Assembly: GCA_955652715.1 (NCBI GenBank)
Contig: CATPBS010000333.1
Coordinates: 1-7,697 of the forward strand
DNA: 7,697 bases
Direction of reading: 5' to 3'
Source of the DNA: an uncultured Candidatus Udaeobacter sp.
GTDB taxonomy: Bacteria > Verrucomicrobiota > Verrucomicrobiia > Chthoniobacterales > UBA10450
Part shown: piece after piece, positions 1 through 5,299 of the stretch
Position numbering within the stretch: the stretch's first letter is position 1
Layout: each line of letters begins with the position of its first letter
Notes under the pieces: model-generated
Told to the model about the DNA's origin: nothing
The model's database searches: none
Seen by the model: the letters and a program-made list of their open reading frames with translations, nothing else
Translations under genes and position numbers: made by a program

Positions 1-4
1 ATCC

Positions 5-442
5 ATGGCTGAAGTCCAAAAAACGACACAAAGCGGCGAGCTTTCCCAGCGCTTCATCGAATTTGTCGTGATGCACGCGCAAAACGCTGCGCTGTTTCTT
101 GGCCAAATCCCAAATCCACAAACCGGCCAGGGCGAAGTGAACCTGGATCTGGCTAAAATGTTCATCGATCAACTCGCGATGATCCAGGAAAAAACGCGCG
201 GAAATCTGACAAACGAAGAAACAACAGTGCTCCGCAACGCCCTTTCCAATTTGCAGATGGCGTATGTCGAGGTCGCGCGGGAAAAGCCTACAGGCGCCGC
301 GCAGCCCGAGGCACCAGAAGCCGCGCCACCAACAACGGCCGAACAACCATCGGCAGGCACGCCCGAGCCATCAGCACCGATCACATCGGCCGAGCCCGAG
401 ACAGAATCGCGGAAGAAATTCACGAAAAGCTACGGGCCGTAA
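5..442 (+). CDS. DUF1844 domain protein with Pro/Ala/Glu-rich tail
   Basis: A 145-residue protein of unknown function. Residues about 15-91 match my knowledge of the DUF1844 family: an FxxFV helix, an LGxxPNPxTGxxxxxL segment, a long amphipathic helix ending IDQLAMIQEKTRGNLT, and a closing helix with ALSNLQMAYVEV. It is predicted all-helical and soluble, with no signal peptide or membrane segment. Residues about 95-135 form a low-complexity Pro/Ala/Glu/Thr tail, probably disordered, and the protein ends in a short basic motif, KKFTKSYGP. The ATG lies only 4 bases inside the window, so no ribosome site can be judged and an upstream start cannot be excluded, although the family often begins shortly before this helix. 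It converges on mlaD with a 48-bp gap, so the two are not co-transcribed. The family assignment is fairly sure; the cellular role is unknown. Confidence 0.88.
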   Translation: MAEVQKTTQSGELSQRFIEFVVMHAQNAALFLGQIPNPQTGQGEVNLDLAKMFIDQLAMIQEKTRGNLTNEETTVLRNALSNLQMAYVEVAREKPTGAAQPEAPEAAPPTTAEQPSAGTPEPSAPITSAEPETESRKKFTKSYGP

Positions 443-450
443 AACATCGC

Positions 451-475
451 TGGTACCTGCGTAATCAGGTTACCA
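451..475. terminator. Candidate bidirectional terminator hairpin between convergent genes
   Basis: The 48-bp gap between the two convergent stop codons contains an inverted repeat: TGGTACCTG (451-459), a 6-nt loop, then CAGGTTACCA (466-475). It forms a 9-bp stem with one bulged T. On the minus strand the stem is followed within about 6 nt by a TTTT run (complement of 441-444), which suits termination of the mla operon. On the plus strand no U-tract follows. The location between two 3' ends supports the call; the weak U-tract lowers confidence. Confidence 0.4.
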
Positions 476-490
476 CAACGAGGCTTTGCC

Positions 491-1513
491 CTAGCGTTGG
501 CTCGTGCGCGACGTGGGACTCGCACTCGCACGTGGCCGTGCTCGTGCGCTTTTCCGCACCGTGATGGTTCTCTGTGCAGGCGCGGGAGTTGGTGATGCTT
601 GGGCGTACTTTTTTGTCGTTGGCCAGATCAAACGCCACGGTTGAGTTTTTATTGTCTCGCTGAATTGCTTGATGTTCTCGCCGGCTGGCTGGAGCTCGGT
701 AGTCGCCACCTTTAATTTCTCTGACGAGCTCCGCAGGTTTCGTAGCGTCACCTCGATGTTGTCGTTTTCCGTAAGGCTGGTGCTGATTTTTTCGATGTTG
801 GTGAGCGAATGTGAGAGCGCGCTGTCGGGCGCGGTCAAACCAGAAAGATGTTCGCCGAACGTTTTGAACTGGGTGAGAGCGAGGTTCAACTCGGAATTTT
901 CGTCAGTGATACGATTCAGATTTTGTGCGGTCTGCTGAAGATCTTTCATTGTGTTCGTCGCTTCGGCTGCAACCGGCTTGATTACTTCCAGCATCTTCGC
1001 CGCCGCGTCGCCCAGATCAGGCGTGCGTTCTCCGGCGAAAATCTCCCCATCTTTAGCGCGACCCGAGGCTTCGGTCCCCTGTGTGATATCGATGGCCATA
1101 TCGCCGAGCAATCCAAGTTGCATTAACCGCGTCTTGGCGTCCCGATAAACTTTAGCGTTCTTATCTACCTGCACATCAACGCGCACTTCAATTCGCGGTT
1201 TGAGCGGCGTGGCAGAGGGGCTGGGACTCGCATTCGCTTCCGGCTGATTAATGGCCGTGGCCGCTGCTTCCGCCTGCTTTTCTTCTTTGGGCGAGACCGG
1301 CGAATACAATTTCTGGACCTGACCAATCTTGCGGCCTGCCAGCATCACCGGCGCGCCCTGCTTAATCCCCGCCGCATTGTCGAAGTAGATCTTGTAGGTC
1401 ACCAGCGGCCGGAATAACCCAGGTGCGCCGAGCAAAACCAAAAGGAACGCCACCACCGCGATCGTGCCGATCACGAGCAGGCCTGTCATGATTTCATTTC
1501 TTTGTAATTGCAT
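491..1513 (-). CDS. mlaD: MlaD-like MCE-family lipid transport substrate-binding protein
   Basis: A 340-residue protein expected to be anchored in the inner membrane, forming the periplasmic MCE ring of an Mla-type ABC lipid transporter. One N-terminal membrane helix (about 10-30) follows the typical short cytoplasmic start QLQRNEI. The MCE domain follows (about 37-147), with FDNAAGIKQGAPVMLAGRKIG and the SGLLG-type pore-loop equivalent LGLLGD (133-138). A charged then Ala/Pro/Ser-rich stretch at about 74-105 interrupts the MCE fold and is absent from E. coli MlaD. Residues about 168-290 look like helical coiled coil, followed by PWRLIWPTTK (292-301) and a basic, Ser/Ala/Arg-rich C-terminus. 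It is longer than E. coli MlaD (about 183 residues). The start at 1513 has a GGAAGG 8 nt upstream and lies 20 bases inside mlaF, implying translational coupling; an internal ATG at 1489 is less likely. MlaD is the best name by operon context, though other MCE subfamilies are possible. Confidence 0.9.
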   Translation of the reverse strand: MQLQRNEIMTGLLVIGTIAVVAFLLVLLGAPGLFRPLVTYKIYFDNAAGIKQGAPVMLAGRKIGQVQKLYSPVSPKEEKQAEAAATAINQPEANASPSPSATPLKPRIEVRVDVQVDKNAKVYRDAKTRLMQLGLLGDMAIDITQGTEASGRAKDGEIFAGERTPDLGDAAAKMLEVIKPVAAEATNTMKDLQQTAQNLNRITDENSELNLALTQFKTFGEHLSGLTAPDSALSHSLTNIEKISTSLTENDNIEVTLRNLRSSSEKLKVATTELQPAGENIKQFSETIKTQPWRLIWPTTKKYAQASPTPAPAQRTITVRKSARARPRASASPTSRTSQR

Positions 1514-2282
1514 CGAGGCTGCCTTCCAGAATTGGACCTTCGGTGCTGCCGCTCAAAAATTGGGCGACCACCGGATTTTTGGACTGCTTGAGTTTTTCGG
1601 GCTCCGCTTCTTCAATGATTTTTCCCTGATACAACATAGCCATTCGCGTGGCGATGCGAAAGGCGCTGTCCATTTCGTGCGTGACAGTGATGGACGTCAC
1701 TTTCGATTTCTCGCTGAGGCTAATAATCAATTCGTCGATCACGGACGCAATGACCGGGTCCAGACCGGCCGACGGCTCGTCAAGCAGGAGCAATTCGGGC
1801 TCGAGCACGAGGGCCCGCGCGAGGGCGACGCGCTTCCGCATACCGCCGCTCAGTTCGTCGGGCAACAGGTCCTTGGAATCCTTCATGCCCACAAGCTCCA
1901 GTTTTTCATCTACAATCTTATCAATCTCCGCGCGCGATTTATCGGTGAGCTCCTCCAGAGGCAGGGCAACGTTATCGCGCACATTTCGAGAGCTAAGCAG
2001 CGCTGAATATTGATAGACCATTCCCATGTGTTGCCGGACGCGCTGGAGTTTTCGTCGCGGGAGCCGGTTAACTTCCAAGCCTTTGAAAAAAATCGAGCCG
2101 GAGGCGGGCCGGAGGATGCCGAGAATCAGGCGTAATATTGTACTTTTGCCACTCCCGCTTTGGCCCATGATCACCAAACGTTCCTGCGGCTCGACCGTGA
2201 ACGAAACGCCATCGAGCACTTTTTTCTCTTCAAATTGCATGCACACATCGCGCAACTCGACCATGTGCCTGGGCGTGGTCAT
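1494..2282 (-). CDS. mlaF: MlaF-like ABC transporter ATP-binding protein
   Basis: A 262-residue cytoplasmic ATPase that should power the MlaE permease in phospholipid transport between the membranes. All ABC hallmarks are visible: Walker A GQSGSGKS (40-47), Q-loop Gln91 in VYQYSALL, signature LSGGMRKR (144-151), Walker B LLLLDEP (164-170), D-loop SAGLD (171-175) and switch His202 in VTHEMDSA. LSGGM(R/K)KR and the VALPLEE segment after the Q-loop are typical of the MlaF/Mkl group rather than importers of small solutes. The frame stays open upstream to 2600, but that part is antisense-like, Arg-rich and overlaps mlaE. The start was therefore set at the ATG at 2282, whose ATGA overlaps the mlaE stop by 4 bases. 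No clear Shine-Dalgarno site precedes it, consistent with coupling to mlaE. The C-terminal 20 residues overlap the mlaD start. Confidence 0.93.
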   Translation of the reverse strand: MTTPRHMVELRDVCMQFEEKKVLDGVSFTVEPQERLVIMGQSGSGKSTILRLILGILRPASGSIFFKGLEVNRLPRRKLQRVRQHMGMVYQYSALLSSRNVRDNVALPLEELTDKSRAEIDKIVDEKLELVGMKDSKDLLPDELSGGMRKRVALARALVLEPELLLLDEPSAGLDPVIASVIDELIISLSEKSKVTSITVTHEMDSAFRIATRMAMLYQGKIIEEAEPEKLKQSKNPVVAQFLSGSTEGPILEGSLDAITKK

Positions 2283-3100
2283 GTTGGATAAAATGTGGTG
2301 TAAACGACGTTGTACAACGTATCGAACCCGATCACGGTGGTGATCGCCGTCACGACGCTGGAGGTAGTCGCAGTGCCCACGCCCGCGGCGCCGCCTTTCA
2401 CGGTCAATCCCCGGTAACAGGCAATGGCGGCGATGAGCAGGCCGAACAGAAAGCTCTTCAAAATACCAGTAATGATATCGCGAATGAGCAATGAATCTTT
2501 CACAAGATCGAGAAAATAGGGGAAAGCGATGCTGAAATAGGCTTTGCAGATCAGGCTGCTGGCGAATACGGCCGCGATATTCGAAACCGTGGACAGACAC
2601 GGCATCAGCAGAAACAGCGCAAGCATGCGCGGTGCGACCAGGAAACGCAGCGGGCCGATGCCCATTGCTTCGATGGCTTCGACTTCTTCGGAAACCTGCA
2701 TGGTTCCCAATTCCGCAGTGAACGCCGCGCCGATGCGCGCTGCGAGCATGATTCCCGTGAGCAACGGCCCAAGCTCGCGTGTAAAAGCGATCGCGACCAA
2801 TCCAGGAATCAACCGTTCTGTTCCAAACCGTTGCAACTGGTAGCCCGTGAGCAGCGCCATCGTGAGTCCGAGGAAAAACGACACCAGTCCGGCCAATGGC
2901 ACGGAGTCCACACCTGCGCGTTGCGTGTGCCGAAAAAAACTTGCCGCATGAAACGGCACCCGTCCGCGCTGCATGCGCTCGAACATCTCCTCGAAGGTGT
3001 TCACGATGAACCAGAACACGCCGCCCACTTCGCGAAGAAAACTGCGCGAGAGATGACCGATTCCCTGGGCAACCAAAACGGGCGATTGGGCGTTTGCCAT
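2279..3100 (-). CDS. mlaE: MlaE-like ABC transporter permease
   Basis: A 273-residue inner-membrane permease of the MlaE family (PF02405 by recognition), the first gene of the operon. The family core is clear: TRELGPLLTGIMLAARIGAA (108-127), followed by ELGTMQVSEEVEAIEAMGI. Near the C-terminus it has ACYRGLTVKGGAAGVG (227-242), the typical cytoplasmic turn before the last helix. Hydrophobic segments lie at about 66-87, 98-125, 156-186, 207-228 and 247-270, and an amphipathic N-terminal helix at about 18-44 resembles the elbow helix of this family. Length is normal (E. coli MlaE is about 260). The start is uncertain by three codons: ATG at 3100 is preferred by codon, while a TTG at 3109 lies a better distance (6 nt) from an AAGG. 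It is read divergently from the asparaginase gene, so its promoter should lie in the 220-bp spacer. Confidence 0.93.
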   Translation of the reverse strand: MANAQSPVLVAQGIGHLSRSFLREVGGVFWFIVNTFEEMFERMQRGRVPFHAASFFRHTQRAGVDSVPLAGLVSFFLGLTMALLTGYQLQRFGTERLIPGLVAIAFTRELGPLLTGIMLAARIGAAFTAELGTMQVSEEVEAIEAMGIGPLRFLVAPRMLALFLLMPCLSTVSNIAAVFASSLICKAYFSIAFPYFLDLVKDSLLIRDIITGILKSFLFGLLIAAIACYRGLTVKGGAAGVGTATTSSVVTAITTVIGFDTLYNVVYTTFYPT

Positions 3101-3152
3101 GGCCGGCAAAGGTCGCCTTAGTTCCCGATAGGGAAAAGAGTAAACTTCGCTG

Positions 3153-3226
3153 AAGGGTTAAGCGCTAAACAGTTCAAGCGTTAAAGCGTTGAAGGCGCGA
3201 AGAGTTAAAACGTTAAAAGGGTTAAC
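3153..3226. repeat. Degenerate 8-nt tandem repeat array upstream of mlaE and the asparaginase gene
   Basis: Positions 3163-3218 can be cut into seven consecutive 8-mers: cgctaaac, agttcaag, cgttaaag, cgttgaag, gcgcgaag, agttaaaa, cgttaaaa. The consensus is CGTTAAAG. A 7-nt (ggttaag) and a 9-nt (agggttaac) variant flank them. The strict 8-nt phase through diverged units suggests an old tandem duplication. The repeats are too short and too continuous to be CRISPR. Their function is unknown; they sit where the divergent promoters should be. Confidence 0.75.
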
Positions 3227-3262
3227 AAAAATTGAAATGAAAGCGCTTCACCGCTTCAACGC
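3178..3262. repeat. Long imperfect inverted repeat in the divergent spacer
   Basis: The segment 3178-3197 (gcgttaaagcgttgaaggcg) matches the reverse complement of 3244-3262 (gcgttgaagcggtgaagcg) at 17 of 20 aligned positions with one gap. The intervening loop is 46 nt. The left arm is made of the octamer units, so the right arm is in effect an inverted copy of two of them. The transcript or single strand could fold into a long stem, but no U-tract follows and it lies upstream of genes on both sides, so it is not an ordinary terminator. Confidence 0.55.
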
Positions 3263-3320
3263 ATCGCTGCTCGCATGAAACGCTTCGACATTATCAGGAG
3301 CAAACTCTTACATTGTTGCT

Positions 3321-4406
3321 ATGAAACTCGCGGTAGCTTTCGGAGCCAATTGCTTCTTTGCTTTCATGCTCTTTAGTGCAGCGGCGTCCGCGCTCGCCGA
3401 GGAACCTGCCGGGTCTCTCACAGCTGCAGCAGAAAAGTACCCTGAGAATCAGCCACGCATGGAAACAAAGAAATTTGGACTCGTGATCCACGGCGGCGCC
3501 GGAACCATCGAGCGCACCAAGATGACGCCGGAAAAAGAGCGCGAATATCGCGCTGGACTGGAGCGCGCGCTGACGGCTGGTTACGAAATTCTGAAACGCG
3601 CCGGATCTAGCATCGATGCCACCGAAGCGGCCGTGCGCGTTCTTGAGGACGACCCGCATTTTAATGCGGGCAAAGGTTCAGTATTCACAAGCGCCGGCAC
3701 GAACGAGATGGACGCAGCGATCATGGACGGGAAAACGCTCGCCGCCGGCGCCGTCGCTTCTCTGAAGCATGTCAAGAATCCTATCAGCCTCGCCCGGCTC
3801 GTCATGGAGAAATCCGGGCACGTAATGATCGATGGCGAGGGCGCAGAAGCATTCGCCAAAGAGAACGGAATGGAACTGGTGGACCCAAAATATTTTTTTA
3901 CGCAGGAGCGGTGGGACGCTTTGCAGAAAATTAAGTCTGCCGAAAAAAGTCGCACGAGCGGCGCCGGAAAGGCCTTTCTTATTACCGATCAAGATCGGCA
4001 TGGCACGGTGGGCGCCGTTGCACTCGACGAAAACGGGAACCTTGCCGCGGCGACTTCAACCGGCGGCACCACAAACAAGCGACCGGGGCGCGTAGGGGAT
4101 TCGCCGATCATCGGCGCGGGCACCTATGCAAACAATGCGACATGCGCCGTTTCCGCCACGGGCGACGGCGAATATTTCATTCGGGCTTCGGTCGGGCATG
4201 ACATGTCGGCCTTGATGGAATATTGGGGACTTTCCCTTAAAGAAGCTGCGCAAACCGTTCTCGATAAGGTAGCCAAACTCGGCGGCACAGGTGGATTGAT
4301 TGCAATTGACCATCAGGGCAACGTGACCTTGCCGTTCAATACCGCGGGAATGTATCGCGGGTATGTCGATCCAAACGGCAAGTTTGTCTTGGAGATTTAC
4401 AAGTAG
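3321..4406 (+). CDS. Exported plant-type L-asparaginase / isoaspartyl peptidase (Ntn hydrolase)
   Basis: A 361-residue precursor that should hydrolyse L-asparagine and beta-aspartyl dipeptides. Residues 1-26 look like a signal peptide (Lys2, hydrophobic core, cleavage after ASALA), so it probably acts in the periplasm, unlike cytoplasmic E. coli IaaA. The fold starts at KFGLVIHGGAG (51-61), with FNAGKGSVFT (114-123) and EMDAAIMDG (129-137). The autocleavage nucleophile is Thr229 in DRHGTVGAVALD. Its partners keep exact E. coli IaaA spacing: Thr247 in TSTGGTTNK, Arg257 and Asp260 in RPGRVGDSP, and Thr280-Gly281 in SATGDGEYF. Cleavage would yield an alpha chain of about 200 residues after signal removal and a 133-residue beta chain. 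Start: the ATG at 3321 gives the signal peptide, but the only AGGAG-like site (3296-3301) is 19 nt upstream, too far. An internal Met47 just before the fold could give a cytosolic form. It is flanked on both sides by octamer-repeat spacers. Confidence 0.93.
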   Translation: MKLAVAFGANCFFAFMLFSAAASALAEEPAGSLTAAAEKYPENQPRMETKKFGLVIHGGAGTIERTKMTPEKEREYRAGLERALTAGYEILKRAGSSIDATEAAVRVLEDDPHFNAGKGSVFTSAGTNEMDAAIMDGKTLAAGAVASLKHVKNPISLARLVMEKSGHVMIDGEGAEAFAKENGMELVDPKYFFTQERWDALQKIKSAEKSRTSGAGKAFLITDQDRHGTVGAVALDENGNLAAATSTGGTTNKRPGRVGDSPIIGAGTYANNATCAVSATGDGEYFIRASVGHDMSALMEYWGLSLKEAAQTVLDKVAKLGGTGGLIAIDHQGNVTLPFNTAGMYRGYVDPNGKFVLEIYK

Positions 4407-4410
4407 AACC

Positions 4411-4473
4411 TCGTGAATCGTTAAATCGTTGCATTGGTAAACCGACGAATCACGATTCACGAATACTCGAATC
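4411..4473. repeat. Second octamer-repeat spacer with an 11-bp inverted repeat
   Basis: The 76-bp spacer after the asparaginase gene again breaks into 8-mers: cgttaaat (4419-4426), cgttgcat, tggtaaac, cgacgaat (to 4450). Consensus CGTTAAAT is almost that of the upstream array. A perfect inverted repeat joins 4411-4421 (tcgtgaatcgt) and 4452-4462 (acgattcacga) across 30 nt, and a smaller one, GAATC-ac-GATTC, lies at 4447-4458. The fold may help end the asparaginase transcript, but no U-tract follows, so a terminator is not claimed. Confidence 0.65.
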
Positions 4474-4482
4474 TTGCCTCCC

Positions 4483-5232
4483 ATGCTGTCGCCCTTCTCC
4501 GTCGTTATTCCTTGCTTCAACGAACAAGCGCGCATTGGTGAAACGCTTCGCGTTACGCTCGACTATCTCGCCGCCAACGCACCGACAAGTGAGTTGATCG
4601 TCGTAAACGATGGATCAACCGATGCAACTGCGGCAATCGTTCGCGAAGTTTTTTCCAGGACGAATATCGCCACGCGTTTGCTGGAAAATTTTCCAAATCG
4701 CGGAAAGGGCGCCGCGGTGCGCTCTGGCTTACTTGCCGCGCGAGAACCGATCGGACTTTTTTCTGATGCGGATCTTTCCACGCCGCTCGAAGAGACGCCG
4801 AAACTGATCGACCCGATCGCAAACGGTGAAGTCGACATTGCTTTCGGTTCGCGCGCGCTGGACCGCAGTTTAATCGGAATTCACCAACCTTGGCGGCGAG
4901 AACAAGGGGGCCGTGTTTTCAATCTTCTTGTGCGCGTCGCAACCGGCATGCCATTTTGGGACACTCAATGCGGTTTTAAGGCGTTTCGCCTCGACGTTTG
5001 CCGGCCGATTCTCGAGGCGGCCCGCGTCAACGGTTTCGCCTTTGATGTCGAGCTGCTACTTCTTGCGCAACGCGCTGGCCTGCGCATCCGGGAAATTCCG
5101 GTCCGCTGGAACCACGCTGAAGGAAGCAAAGTTAGTTTTTTTCGCGACAGTCTGCGGATGTTGCGAGAAGTGATCGCGATGCGAGCGCACGTAGCGACGA
5201 TTGACCTCAATTGCCCGCGGGCGGTTCGGTGA
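4483..5232 (+). CDS. GT2 glycosyltransferase, dolichyl/polyprenyl-phosphate glucosyltransferase-like
   Basis: A 249-residue glycosyltransferase family 2 (GT-A fold) enzyme that probably moves a sugar from a nucleotide donor to a polyprenyl phosphate for envelope glycan synthesis. Visible motifs are VVIPCFNE (7-14), VNDGSTD (41-47), NRGKGAAVRSG (72-82), the metal-binding DADLSTP (95-101), FGSR (121-124), DTQCGFKAF (160-168), FAFDVELLLLA (185-195) and VRWNHAEGSKVS (207-218). DADLSTP together with DTQCGFK and WxHxxGSKV marks the ALG5-like group. There is no C-terminal membrane segment, so it would bind the membrane peripherally. ATG at 4483 was chosen because the fold begins within six residues; TTG at 4474 is an alternative, and neither has a Shine-Dalgarno site. 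The last codons and the stop fall in GC-rich palindromes, giving an atypical tail, CPRAVR. The exact lipid acceptor and sugar cannot be told from sequence. Confidence 0.88.
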   Translation: MLSPFSVVIPCFNEQARIGETLRVTLDYLAANAPTSELIVVNDGSTDATAAIVREVFSRTNIATRLLENFPNRGKGAAVRSGLLAAREPIGLFSDADLSTPLEETPKLIDPIANGEVDIAFGSRALDRSLIGIHQPWRREQGGRVFNLLVRVATGMPFWDTQCGFKAFRLDVCRPILEAARVNGFAFDVELLLLAQRAGLRIREIPVRWNHAEGSKVSFFRDSLRMLREVIAMRAHVATIDLNCPRAVR

Positions 5233-5237
5233 ACCGT
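5213..5237. repeat. Paired palindromes across the glycosyltransferase stop codon (REP-like or terminator)
   Basis: A perfect palindrome GCCCGCGGGC (5213-5222) is directly followed by the hairpin CGGTTC-ggt-GAACCG (5222-5227/5231-5236), whose loop and second arm contain the TGA stop (5230-5232). A pyrimidine-rich stretch, cctcttttctttc, follows about 6 nt beyond the stem. It could act as a weak intrinsic terminator, but the stop codon inside the stem and the adjoining palindrome look more like a fragment of a dispersed REP-type element. The choice between the two is open. Confidence 0.45.
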
Positions 5238-5286
5238 CCCTACCTCTTTTCTTTCGCGCGGTCTGAATTAGCGTAATGGCTCCGTC

Positions 5287-5293
5287 GAAGGGG
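5287..5293 (+). promoter_or_regulatory. Ribosome binding site that decides the helicase start
   Basis: The segment GAAGGGG ends 6 nt before the ATG at 5300. The in-frame ATG at 5276, eight codons upstream, has no purine-rich site before it. This favours 5300 as the translation start and leaves a 67-bp spacer after the glycosyltransferase. Confidence 0.5.
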
Positions 5294-5299
5294 TTTTCA

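Noticed and set aside
264..464. Overlapping 66-codon plus-strand frame at the end of the DUF1844 gene
   Set aside because: It is an Arg/His/Pro-rich shift of the low-complexity tail and has no independent support.
1464..2013. Plus-strand open frames of 121-180 codons opposite mlaF
   Set aside because: They mirror the conserved ABC ATPase on the minus strand, show no domain of their own and have biased composition typical of antisense frames.
2283..2600. N-terminal extension of mlaF giving a 368-residue protein
   Set aside because: The extension lies wholly within mlaE in another frame, is Arg/His-rich with no ABC similarity, and the ATG at 2282 begins a complete ABC domain with a classic 4-bp overlap.
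3153..3226. CRISPR array
   Set aside because: The units are 8 nt, contiguous and degenerate. There are no 23-40 nt repeats separated by unique spacers and no cas genes.
3101..3320. Sigma-70 promoter in the divergent spacer
   Set aside because: TTGAAA at 3232 and ATTAT-like stretches near 3290 exist, but no pair with correct 16-18 nt spacing was found on either strand, and repeats make chance matches likely.
3101..3320. tRNA or other structured RNA gene
   Set aside because: The spacer has an inverted repeat, but no cloverleaf, T-loop GTTCRA signature or known riboswitch core was seen.
3294..4001. Minus-strand open frames opposite the asparaginase gene
   Set aside because: The plus strand encodes all catalytic residues of a full Ntn hydrolase; the antisense frames overlap one another and match nothing recognisable.
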